Assembly: GCA_910583895.1 (NCBI GenBank)
Contig: CAJTYJ010000079.1
Location: forward strand, 1 to 5,752
Direction of reading: 5' to 3'
Length of the DNA: 5,752 nt
Source of the DNA: an uncultured Lachnospiraceae bacterium
GTDB lineage: Bacteria; Bacillota; Clostridia; Lachnospirales; Lachnospiraceae
Positions 1-5,752 of this stretch are shown here, in pieces. The stretch's first letter is position 1, and the number at the start of each line of letters is the position of its first letter. Both the position numbers and the translations under genes were made by a program. The notes below the pieces were generated by a model, which saw nothing but the letters and a program-made list of their open reading frames with translations, did no database searches and had not been told where the DNA came from.

Positions 1-1156
1 ACTCATCCACCAGCGGAATCAGGCTGTAGCCAAATTCCATCTCAATGGGCTCCACCGTCAGAAGATTATATACATTGTTGACGTCTTTGTAGTATTCTTC
101 CTCTGTAACCTGCCGTAAAGACTCGCCGCCTTCCTCTCCCGGCACGGCCTCTGCTTCTCCTTCCATGCCGCCCGGACCGCCAGAAGCAAATCCTACTGCT
201 GCCAGGGACGGCTCTTCCTTGATCTTTCTGGACAGATAAAACCCGCCGCCGATCAGTCCTGCTGAGACGATCACAAGCTGAAGCACCGGCATTCCAGGGA
301 TCACCGTCAGCACCGCCACTACCACACCACTGATCATGATTGCGGTTGGCTGTGCGGTAAACTGTCTGGAAATGTCCTCGTTTAAGCTGCCTTCCGCCAC
401 CGCTCTGGTGACGATCATGCCGGTCGCTGTAGAGATCAGGAGGGACGGAATCTGTCCCACCAGGCCGTCCCCCACCGTAGCGATGGAATACGTAACTGCA
501 ACTTCTCCCAGCGTGCCGCTTCCCTGCACCATACCGATGATGATGCCTCCCACCAGGTTGATACCGGTGGTGATCAGGGACATGACCGAGTCGCCCTTTA
601 CAATCTTTGTGGCACCATCCATGGAACCATAAAAGTCTGCCTCTCTCTGGATCTTTTCACGCCGCATCCGGGCCTGCTGTTCATTGATCAGTCCGGAATT
701 TAAGTCCGCGTCGATGGCCATCTGCTTACCGGGCATGGCATCCAGGGTAAATCTGGCTGCAACCTCGGAGACACGCTCCGCACCTTTGGTGATAACCAGA
801 AACTGCATCAATACGATGATCAGGTAGATGACAAGACCTACCACCACGTTTCCCTGCAGAATAAAATCACCAAAAGCCTTGATGATCTGTCCGGAAGAAC
901 CGGAATTTGTCAGAATGTTCCTTGTAGTCGACACGTTGATTCCAAGGCGGAACAACGTCGTGACCAAAAGGAGCGAGGGATAGATCGCGAACTCCAAAGG
1001 CTCCCGGATCGTCATGGTGATGATCAGGATCATCAGGGACAGGGATATATTCAAAATAATCGCCACATCCACCAGCGCTGCAGGCAGCGGGATGATCAGC
1101 AATAATATAATTGTCAGTACAAAAAATACTACCGAGTAGCTTAATAACTTTTTCAT
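1..1156 (-). CDS. flhA: Flagellar export gate protein FlhA, N-terminal 385 residues (3' end outside window)
   Basis: FlhA is the large membrane subunit of the flagellar type III export gate; it couples proton flow to export, and its cytoplasmic domain docks chaperone-substrate complexes. The frame opens with ATG at 1154-1156 (MKKLLSYS) and stays open to the window edge without a frameshift. Hydrophobic segments fill residues 6-60 and 100-122. The FHIPEP-family signature follows: ITKGAERVSEVAARF at about 122-136, LDAMPGKQMAIDADLN at 138-153 and DFYGSMDGATKIVKGD at 174-189. Arg128, Arg135 and Asp139 have the spacing of the charged cluster known in Salmonella FlhA (R147, R154, D158), and Asp189 matches D208 there. 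More membrane segments lie at about 191-320. A Gly/Glu-rich linker at about 311-355 leads into the cytoplasmic domain, marked by EFGYSLIPLVD at the window edge. FlhA proteins are usually near 690 residues, so just under half is missing. A GGAG ribosome site lies 6 bases before the ATG. Identification is very secure. Confidence 0.98.
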   Translation of the reverse strand, partial: MKKLLSYSVVFFVLTIILLLIIPLPAALVDVAIILNISLSLMILIITMTIREPLEFAIYPSLLLVTTLFRLGINVSTTRNILTNSGSSGQIIKAFGDFILQGNVVVGLVIYLIIVLMQFLVITKGAERVSEVAARFTLDAMPGKQMAIDADLNSGLINEQQARMRREKIQREADFYGSMDGATKIVKGDSVMSLITTGINLVGGIIIGMVQGSGTLGEVAVTYSIATVGDGLVGQIPSLLISTATGMIVTRAVAEGSLNEDISRQFTAQPTAIMISGVVVAVLTVIPGMPVLQLVIVSAGLIGGGFYLSRKIKEEPSLAAVGFASGGPGGMEGEAEAVPGEEGGESLRQVTEEEYYKDVNNVYNLLTVEPIEMEFGYSLIPLVDE

Positions 1157-1226
1157 GCAAGACTCCATCCATATATATAAACTATGCGGATGCTGCCCTT
1201 TCCATTACGTATGTGAAAAGAGGATG
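1157..1226 (-). other. flhB-flhA intergenic gap, 70 bases
   Basis: This is the only sizeable gap in the window, since the other junctions range from overlaps to about 33 bases. On the minus strand it contains a TATATATATGG tract at 1169-1179 just before the flhA ribosome site. I found no convincing -35 partner for this AT-rich tract, no sigma-28-like element and no stem-loop with a T-tract. It is best read as a leader or spacer. A weak internal promoter cannot be excluded by eye. Confidence 0.6.
1163..1166 (-). promoter_or_regulatory. Ribosome binding site of flhA
   Basis: The minus strand reads GGAG followed by a 6-base spacer (TCTTGC) and ATG. It fixes the flhA start at 1156. A different ATG at 1172 opens a frame unrelated to FlhA and has no such site before it. 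Confidence 0.75.
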
Positions 1227-2300
1227 TTACTGCAGCATCTCGTCTCTGTGGTTCAGCCGGTAGATATATACCAGAAGCTCTGCCACTGCACCGTAGAACT
1301 CCGCCGGTATCTCCCGCTCCACTTTACAGGAAGCATAGAGTGCCCTGGCAAGGGGGCGGTTCTCCATAACGAATACCCCATGTTCTTCGGCGACCTCGAT
1401 GATCCGAAGGGCCAGATAATCTTTTCCCATGGCCAGTACCACAGGAGCTCCGTGCTTCTCCGGATCGTATTTCAGTGCAACTGCAAAATGTGTCGGGTTT
1501 TTGACGACCACATCGGCCTCCGGGACACTCTGCATCATTCTGCTCATTGCCATTTGTCTTTGGATTCTCCGGATCCGTCCCTTGATCTCCGGATTTCCCT
1601 CTGTCATCTTATATTCATCTTTGACTTCCTGTTTGGTCATCTTCAGATTATTCTCATAATCCCACCTTTGATACAGAAAATCAAAAAAAGCAACCACCGC
1701 AAATGCGATACACACATTCTGCACCAGGACAAATACCATATGAAGCATTTCCGTGGTGGAATTAAAGATCGGCATATCCAGCATGCGGGCGATAGGACTT
1801 AGATCACTTTTCACCAGATTAAAAAGCAGGACCAGAAGAATTGCCACTTTAAACAAATTCTTGATAAGGTCCACCAGTTTCTTCAGACTGAAAAGTTTCT
1901 TGATTCCGCTGATCGGATTCAGCTTGCTGAACTTGGGCTTCACCGTTTCCATGGTAAAAAGAAATCGGGTCTGGATCCCATGGCCCAGAATTCCAAGGAT
2001 CATCGCGATCAAAAGCAGCGGAAGGGCGCATTTCAGCAGAGAAACCACTGAATAGGCAAAGATCTGCGGCGATCCCTCCAAAGGCGCATCCCGGCCGACG
2101 GCAGAGAAAAAAAACTCCATATACCCCCGCACCGTGTCATAGATAAACGGAAGGACCTGTTTTGCCATCCAGAATACACCATAGAGCATCAGAACCGTGA
2201 CAATATCTTTGCTCTGAAATACATTTCCCTTTTTTCGCGCGTCACGGCGCCGTTTCCCGGTTGGCTGTTCGGTTTTCTCCTGTCCGTTCGCCTCCGCCAA
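1227..2300 (-). CDS. flhB: Flagellar export switch protein FlhB (357 residues from a probable TTG start)
   Basis: FlhB is the gate subunit that switches export specificity from rod/hook to filament substrates after cleaving itself. From the TTG at 2298-2300 the protein starts MAEANGQEKTEQPTGKRRRD, the usual FlhB opening ('MAE..GQEKTE.PT'). The frame also extends to two tandem GTG codons at 2304-2309, which would add three residues (360 in all). I prefer TTG because the AAGGGAG ribosome site ends only 8 bases before it and overlaps the first GTG. Hydrophobic segments lie at about residues 32-52, 83-107, 147-165 and 187-209, followed by a charged linker (QEVKDEYKMTEGNPEIKGRIR). The autocleavage motif NPTH is at 268-271 (bases 1488-1499), next to FAVALKYD; further conserved stretches are APVVLAMGKDYLA, ENRPLARALY and EIPAEFYGAVAELL. 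Length is normal for the family. It is separate from FliR, whereas several Clostridium species carry a FliR-FlhB fusion. Confidence 0.97.
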   Translation of the reverse strand: MAEANGQEKTEQPTGKRRRDARKKGNVFQSKDIVTVLMLYGVFWMAKQVLPFIYDTVRGYMEFFFSAVGRDAPLEGSPQIFAYSVVSLLKCALPLLLIAMILGILGHGIQTRFLFTMETVKPKFSKLNPISGIKKLFSLKKLVDLIKNLFKVAILLVLLFNLVKSDLSPIARMLDMPIFNSTTEMLHMVFVLVQNVCIAFAVVAFFDFLYQRWDYENNLKMTKQEVKDEYKMTEGNPEIKGRIRRIQRQMAMSRMMQSVPEADVVVKNPTHFAVALKYDPEKHGAPVVLAMGKDYLALRIIEVAEEHGVFVMENRPLARALYASCKVEREIPAEFYGAVAELLVYIYRLNHRDEMLQ

Positions 2301-2308
2301 GTTCACCA

Positions 2309-2315
2309 CTCCCTT
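2309..2315 (-). promoter_or_regulatory. Ribosome binding site of flhB, deciding its start
   Basis: The minus strand reads AAGGGAG, then an 8-base spacer (TGGTGAAC), then TTG. The first in-frame GTG (2307-2309) shares its G with this site and the second (2304-2306) lies only 2 bases past it, so both are too close. The spacing therefore favours the TTG at 2300. Confidence 0.6.
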
Positions 2316-2333
2316 CGGAGAAGATTATCTGTC

Positions 2334-3086
2334 TCACACCATAAGCAGCAATGCCTCTTCTATATATAAGAACAGATTGTCAATAATGGTATACAGCTTG
2401 CTGGCCATCGGATTGAACATATACACCAGCATCATAAGCCCCACGATGATCTTTAACTGAAAGTTTACTGCGAACACATTGATCTGAGGGATAATCCTCA
2501 TAAGGATTCCCACGGCAGCCTCTGTCACCAGTTCCATGGCAATGATCGGAAAAGCAAGCTGCAGTCCGGTGGTGATACTGGTCTTGAAGATCTCCACCAT
2601 CAGCTGAGAAAGCTCCGGCCGGATCATCACCTGACCAAAAGGCACCATCCGCGCGCTGGAGTAAATCAGCGCCAGAAGCCTCACATGTCCGTCCCCTGCC
2701 AGAAATAAAAGCACCAGAAACGTGTAATACATCCCGGAAGTGATGGTCATCTGGGTTTGATACTGCGGATCATAGACCTGAGCCATGGACAAACCCATAA
2801 TATAGTCCAGCACAGCGGCGGAAAACCGAACCACCGCAAAGGACAGTTCCATGGAAAACCCGATGGCAAAACCAACCATCAGCTCTTTGATTAACATCAC
2901 TGCAAATTCCAGCATCCCCACCGGCTCATGAGTCAGAACTCCGTCCGTTCCTGCGTACATCAGAAAGGACAGCACAAGGATCATAGCACCCTTGGCCCGG
3001 TTCGGTATATTGGAGCGGCCCAGTACCGGATTCATGACAATCGCCCCGGTCATCCGCATGAACACCAGTGCAAAAAGGATGAACAT
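2334..3086 (-). CDS. fliR: Flagellar export gate protein FliR (250 residues)
   Basis: FliR is an integral membrane subunit of the FliP5-FliQ4-FliR1 export-gate core and caps the FliP ring. The 250-residue product is hydrophobic throughout, with membrane segments at about 2-19, 32-45, 58-80, 118-142, 170-196 and 207-224. Family features visible are RMTGAIVMNPVLG (11-23), the KELMVGFAIGF block (67-77), AQVYDP (102-107), RIIPQINVF (197-205) and LKIIVGLM (211-218). The start is ATG at 3084-3086. The only in-frame codons between it and an upstream TGA (3108-3110) are TCG CAG GAG GCT GAG AAC CGC, so no longer form is possible. The protein therefore begins directly with its first membrane segment, about ten residues shorter than many FliRs. 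It lies 7 bases after the fliQ stop; its ribosome site sits inside the fliQ 3' end. Identification is secure. Confidence 0.97.
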   Translation of the reverse strand: MFILFALVFMRMTGAIVMNPVLGRSNIPNRAKGAMILVLSFLMYAGTDGVLTHEPVGMLEFAVMLIKELMVGFAIGFSMELSFAVVRFSAAVLDYIMGLSMAQVYDPQYQTQMTITSGMYYTFLVLLFLAGDGHVRLLALIYSSARMVPFGQVMIRPELSQLMVEIFKTSITTGLQLAFPIIAMELVTEAAVGILMRIIPQINVFAVNFQLKIIVGLMMLVYMFNPMASKLYTIIDNLFLYIEEALLLMV

Positions 3087-3093
3087 GCGGTTC

Positions 3094-3357
3094 TCAGCCT
3101 CCTGCGATCAGCCCGATCATCTGCTTTAGAAAGTCCTGCAGCATGGTCAGGATACTGCTGCCCAGAAATCCCATAACCGCCAGAATCGCCAGAAATTTCG
3201 GCACAAAGGTCAGCGTCTGCTCGTTGATCTGGGTAGCCGCCTGAAAGATGGAGATCGTGACACCCACCAGCATACTGATCAGCAGAAAGGGAAGGGCCAG
3301 CCGCAGAGCCAGCTGAAAAGCCTGATATAAAATATCGAGTATTTCAAGTTCCGTCAT
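3094..3357 (-). CDS. fliQ: Flagellar export gate protein FliQ (87 residues)
   Basis: FliQ is the small two-helix membrane protein that wraps the FliP/FliR core of the flagellar export gate. Its length is typical (the family is about 85-90 residues). Two hydrophobic segments at about 14-38 and 51-73 flank the hallmark loop QAATQINEQTLTFVPK (39-54), which is nearly invariant in the family. The start is ATG at 3355-3357, preceded by a strong AAAGGAG site with a 6-base spacer. The gene follows the fliP stop by 12 bases. Identification is very secure. Confidence 0.98.
   Translation of the reverse strand: MTELEILDILYQAFQLALRLALPFLLISMLVGVTISIFQAATQINEQTLTFVPKFLAILAVMGFLGSSILTMLQDFLKQMIGLIAGG
3098..3103 (-). 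promoter_or_regulatory. Ribosome binding site of fliR within the end of fliQ
   Basis: The minus strand reads AGGAGG, 11 bases before the fliR ATG. The match is perfect but the spacing is somewhat long. It overlaps the last Gly codons of fliQ, so ribosomes finishing fliQ would cover it, which suggests coupled translation. Confidence 0.6.
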
Positions 3358-3363
3358 CGGTAA

Positions 3364-3370
3364 CTCCTTT
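3364..3370 (-). promoter_or_regulatory. Ribosome binding site of fliQ
   Basis: The minus strand reads AAAGGAG and lies 6 bases before the fliQ ATG. Its first base is the last base of the fliP stop codon. It is one of the best-placed sites in the window. Confidence 0.75.
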
Positions 3371-4026
3371 TATATAAAACTCTCAACGATTCCTGTGAAC
3401 AACAATTCCCAGCCATCCACTGTCACAAAAAGCAGAAGCTTAAAGGGCAGAGAAACCATGGCCGGCGGCAGCATCACCATACCCATGGACATTAGCGTAG
3501 TAGACACGATAATATCCACCAGAAGGAACGGCAGATAAATCAAAAAGCCCGCCATAAACCCTCTCTTTAACTCACTGGTCATAAAAGACGGGACCACGAC
3601 TGTCAGAGAATAGTCCATCGGATTTTCTTCTATCTGTGCTCCCGACATATTGACAAAATTATCCAGTGTGTCGACTTCCGTATTGCGGAGCATGAACTCC
3701 TTTAAAGGAACAATCATCCGGTCGATGGCTTCTTCCTGACTGATCTCCTCTCTAAGATACGGCTGATATGCTTCCTCGTTGATCCTCTGAATCACCGGAT
3801 TCATAATATACAAGGTTAAAAAAAGCGCGATTCCCACCAAAACCATATTGGGCGGGGACTGCTGGACACCCATCGCATTCCTGGCAAAGGATATGATGAT
3901 GATCGTCCTCGTAAAGGAAGTCATCATAATCACGATGGAGGGAAGCAGCGCTGCCAAGGTCAGCAGGAATACCAATTCCAGGGTGGGAACACTCCCACCG
4001 TTTAATTCTGTCAAAAGCTCGCTCAT
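3370..4026 (-). CDS. fliP: Flagellar export gate protein FliP (218 residues)
   Basis: FliP forms the pentameric ring of the flagellar export-gate core through which substrates cross the inner membrane. The family blocks appear in order: LLPSIVIMMTSFTR (27-40), an RNAMGVQQSPPN block (49-60), ALFLTLYIMNP (67-77), PSFMTSELKRGFMAGFLIY (146-164), SMGMVMLPP (180-188) and LPFKLLLFV (193-201). Hydrophobic segments lie at about 16-36, 61-75, 158-180 and 190-212. The protein lacks the cleavable signal peptide of enterobacterial FliP (about 245 residues); its N-terminus is a short polar stretch (MSELLTELNGGSVP), and its length is close to the Bacillus form (about 220). The ATG at 4024-4026 overlaps the fliO stop as ATGA, and a GGAG lies 7 bases upstream. 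Identification is very secure. Confidence 0.98.
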   Translation of the reverse strand: MSELLTELNGGSVPTLELVFLLTLAALLPSIVIMMTSFTRTIIIISFARNAMGVQQSPPNMVLVGIALFLTLYIMNPVIQRINEEAYQPYLREEISQEEAIDRMIVPLKEFMLRNTEVDTLDNFVNMSGAQIEENPMDYSLTVVVPSFMTSELKRGFMAGFLIYLPFLLVDIIVSTTLMSMGMVMLPPAMVSLPFKLLLFVTVDGWELLFTGIVESFI

Positions 4027-4385
4027 CTGTCAACTCCGTTTTTGTCATGATGAAACTTTTTGCATTTCTCAAAAAGTTCCTGGAAAGAGGGCAGCGTCTC
4101 ACTGCCTGCCACAGGCGGCATGTCCGCTTCAAACTCTCCCTCCACTTCCGCCAGAAGCTGGATGCCCGCCTGACTGACGCCGACCAGATAATGATGCTCT
4201 CCCACATGCAAAAGAAGGATTCTTCGATCCTGCCCCACCTGAAGCTGACTTAATACTTTTAAGTTGCCGCCGGAGCAGGAATCTTTCACCCATTGTTTTC
4301 CCAGCAACCGGCTGCACCAGTATGCCAGAAACAATACGCCGACTACGGTCAGTATTGCATTAAATAAAGACAGTGTTCCCATCAT
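4023..4385 (-). CDS. fliO: Flagellar biosynthesis protein FliO (120 residues)
   Basis: FliO is a poorly conserved membrane protein that helps FliP oligomerise and is not part of the final export gate. The product has one N-terminal membrane segment at about 8-24, a short basic stretch (RLLGKQWVK), and a cytoplasmic beta-rich domain of FliO type with LKVLSQLQVGQDRRILLLHVGEHHYLVGVS spread over 42-71. The motif pattern 'L.vl..l.vg..r.llll.vg...yLvgvs' and the position before fliP make the call firm. The tail from about 85 to the end is acidic, then lysine/histidine-rich, with no recognised motif. Two adjacent ATGs (4383-4385 and 4380-4382) could start the gene. The first shares its A with the fliY stop (TAATG) and only a weak GGAAAG lies upstream, so translation probably depends on coupling to fliY. 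Confidence 0.93.
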   Translation of the reverse strand: MMGTLSLFNAILTVVGVLFLAYWCSRLLGKQWVKDSCSGGNLKVLSQLQVGQDRRILLLHVGEHHYLVGVSQAGIQLLAEVEGEFEADMPPVAGSETLPSFQELFEKCKKFHHDKNGVDR

Positions 4386-5752
4386 TAAAGGCTTTCCGGA
4401 TTGATCTCTTTGGACACAATCTCCGTGATACGAATACCGAAGTTATCCTCCACCACGACGATATCGCCCCTGGCAATACACTGTCCGTTAACAAACAGAT
4501 CCACCTGTTCTCCAGCCATCTTATCCAGAACCACCAGCGTACCCTGGGTAAACTCCAGGATATCCCGAACCAGTCTCTTGGTTCTTCCGATCTCCACGGA
4601 GATCTCCAGCGGTACCTTCATCAGCATTTCCTGATTGGTCTTATCTTCCATGCCGTCTCCAGATTCGTCACGGATCTGATCAGATGCAAGGGGCCGGATG
4701 ATCGAGCTCTCTTTTCTGGCAGGCTCCGGCGCCTTGGTCGTCTTCATCATCTCCATCATCTGCATCTGTGTCTGCTGCATCTGATTCAGAAGCTGAAGCA
4801 TCATAGGATCCATGGCCGGTGCGGCCGCCGGATAGGGATAGTAGGGCTGCTGCGGTGCCGGCTGCGGCGCAGCTGCAGGAGCAGGTGCCGGTTCCGGTGT
4901 GCTCATGGAAGCCATCAGCGCATCCATCTCCTCCTGGGACATGCTTCCCCCTGTGGAGGACGGTGCCGGTGCAGGTTCTGGAGCGGGTGCACTCATGGAA
5001 GCCATCAGCGCGTCCATCTCTTCCTGAGACATGCTTCCCCCTGTGGAGGACGGTGCCGTTTCAGGCGCAGGCGTACTCATAGAAGACATCAGTGCATCCA
5101 TCTCTTCCTGAGACATACTTCCTCCCGTCGATTCTTTCGCGGGTTCCGGCTCTGCAGGCTGCGGTGCCGGTTCTGGTTCCGGCGTACTGTCTCCTCCCAG
5201 ACCAAACGGCGTCAGCAGGCGCTTTGCCAAATTGGTCGACATAATATTCATAAACTCACTGTTGAGTTTTTCTTCGATTTCCAGCCGGAAGCGGACCACT
5301 ACCATCCCTTCCTCATCCGGAAAATATTTTTCTTTAAACTCCTCCGGCTCTCCGATGTCAAATGACTTGGGAGTGGAGATGTTGACGGGGAACCCCAAAA
5401 ATTCAGACAATGCCGTAGCCGAAGCTCCCATCATCTGGTTCATAATCTCGCAGATGGCACTGATGTAGATCTCATCCATCTCAAAGGCATCGTCGTCTGG
5501 AACGGATCCCAGCAAAGTGCCCACGATGATGCGCACATCCTCCTTGCGGAACATCATGACATTCTTGCCTGCCAGACCTTCCACATAAGCAATCTCCACG
5601 CCGATAGCCGGTTCTAGTTTCTTGAACTCGAACTCCTCCCGGCTCTGGATCCGCACGACCGGGGTGGTGATATCCACCTTCGTGCCCAGCAAAGTGGAAA
5701 CTGCCGTTGCCGAGGCGCCGAGACTGATATTCATAATCTCGCCTATGGCATC
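4385..5752 (-). CDS. fliY: Flagellar motor switch phosphatase FliY (CheC-CheC-linker-FliN), 5' end outside window
   Basis: FliY is a C-ring protein of Firmicutes and relatives that joins a CheY-P phosphatase to a FliN-type switch domain. The frame is open to the window edge, and the residues before the first internal ATG (5732-5734) belong to the phosphatase motif (DAIGEIMN), so that ATG is not the start. Numbering from the edge, both CheC-type active sites ([DS]xxxExxN, 22 residues, P) are intact: D1/E5/N8/P31 and S98/E102/N105/P128. A Pro/Ala/Glu-rich linker runs from about 187 to 370. It holds three copies of GGSMSQEEMDALM at 208-284 and a Met/Gln-rich stretch at 314-337. The FliN (SpoA) domain spans 380-455, with VPLEISVEIG, ILEFTQGTLVVLDK and VNGQCIARGDIVVVEDNFGIRI. 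At 455 or more residues it exceeds Bacillus subtilis FliY (about 378), mainly through the linker. fliM and the FliY N-terminus are probably just upstream. fliO follows without a gap. Confidence 0.96.
   Translation of the reverse strand, partial: DAIGEIMNISLGASATAVSTLLGTKVDITTPVVRIQSREEFEFKKLEPAIGVEIAYVEGLAGKNVMMFRKEDVRIIVGTLLGSVPDDDAFEMDEIYISAICEIMNQMMGASATALSEFLGFPVNISTPKSFDIGEPEEFKEKYFPDEEGMVVVRFRLEIEEKLNSEFMNIMSTNLAKRLLTPFGLGGDSTPEPEPAPQPAEPEPAKESTGGSMSQEEMDALMSSMSTPAPETAPSSTGGSMSQEEMDALMASMSAPAPEPAPAPSSTGGSMSQEEMDALMASMSTPEPAPAPAAAPQPAPQQPYYPYPAAAPAMDPMMLQLLNQMQQTQMQMMEMMKTTKAPEPARKESSIIRPLASDQIRDESGDGMEDKTNQEMLMKVPLEISVEIGRTKRLVRDILEFTQGTLVVLDKMAGEQVDLFVNGQCIARGDIVVVEDNFGIRITEIVSKEINPESL
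4901..5131 (-). repeat. Three in-frame copies of a 19-20 residue 'STGGSMSQEEMDALM(A/S)SMS' repeat in fliY
   Basis: Copies occupy 5075-5131, 4991-5050 and 4901-4960, with spacings of 84 and 90 bases (28 and 30 residues). They are separated by short Pro/Ala/Glu spacers of variable length. Copies 2 and 3 differ at 4 of 60 bases, all synonymous. Copies 1 and 2 differ at 8 of 57 bases, one changing Ala to Ser. The core SQEEMDALM resembles the SQ(D/A)EIDALL peptide at the N-terminus of FliM and FliY, which binds CheY-P in the proteins studied. The repeat itself is directly visible; the binding role is inferred. Confidence 0.9.

Noticed and set aside
867..1172. A 101-codon minus-strand frame whose ATG lies just upstream of flhA
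   Set aside because: It overlaps flhA in another frame, its ATG lacks a well-placed ribosome site, and its composition (Asp/His/Pro runs) is that of a shadow frame.
1169..1179. TATATATATGG tract as a -10 promoter element for flhA
   Set aside because: No -35-like hexamer at 16-18 bases upstream could be recognised; AT-rich sequence alone is weak evidence.
1155..1802. A 215-codon plus-strand open frame
   Set aside because: It is antisense to flhB, with low-complexity Cys/His composition and no family motif; FlhB in the opposite frame is unmistakable.
3752..4207. A 151-codon minus-strand frame spanning the fliO-fliP junction
   Set aside because: It overlaps two well-identified genes in a different frame and has no recognisable domain.
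4901..5131. CRISPR array or non-coding tandem repeat
   Set aside because: The repeats are in frame, codon-phased and differ synonymously, and the 'spacers' encode Pro/Ala-rich linker. This is protein-level repetition.
4373..5365. A 330-codon plus-strand open frame rich in His, Arg, Cys and Leu, with apparent internal repeats
   Set aside because: It is the exact antisense of fliY. Its repeats and skewed composition are the mirror of the SQEEMDALM repeats and Pro/Ala linker, and it matches no family I recognise.
5732..5734. The first internal ATG as the fliY start
   Set aside because: The frame stays open to the window edge and the upstream residues DAIGEI complete the conserved phosphatase motif, so the real start is outside the window.

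Overview
The window holds one continuous minus-strand block of flagellar genes. In transcription order (high to low coordinates) they are fliY (5' end outside the window), fliO, fliP, fliQ, fliR, flhB and flhA (3' end outside the window). The gene order, the CheC-type FliY and the FliP without a signal peptide point to a motile Firmicute. A Clostridia member, possibly Lachnospiraceae, is my best guess, but I infer that from protein style and not from a search.

Layout. At 4385-5752 a large FliY combines two CheC-type phosphatase segments, a long Pro/Ala-rich linker and a C-terminal FliN (SpoA) domain. The linker carries three copies of a FliM/FliY-like 'SQEEMDALM' motif and a Met/Gln-rich stretch. 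It is followed, with a 1-base stop/start overlap, by fliO (4023-4385), then by fliP (3370-4026, 4-base overlap), fliQ (3094-3357), fliR (2334-3086), flhB (1227 to about 2300) and, after a 70-base gap, flhA (from 1156 to the window edge). Junctions are tight, so the block is almost certainly one transcript with translational coupling at the 5' end. No promoter, terminator, RNA gene, mobile element or CRISPR array can be supported. No stretch over 300 bases lacks a gene.

How the genes work together. FliP, FliQ and FliR form the export-gate core of the flagellar type III secretion system, and FliO assists FliP assembly. FlhB (substrate-specificity switch, NPTH autocleavage motif present) and FlhA (proton-driven export motor and chaperone docking) complete the gate. 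FliY belongs to the cytoplasmic C-ring, where it joins motor switching to dephosphorylation of CheY-P.

Most of the window is ordinary flagellar machinery. The part most worth a second look is the FliY linker: its three repeats resemble the CheY-P-binding peptide normally found once at the N-terminus of FliM and FliY. This suggests a multivalent response-regulator docking array inside the switch protein.
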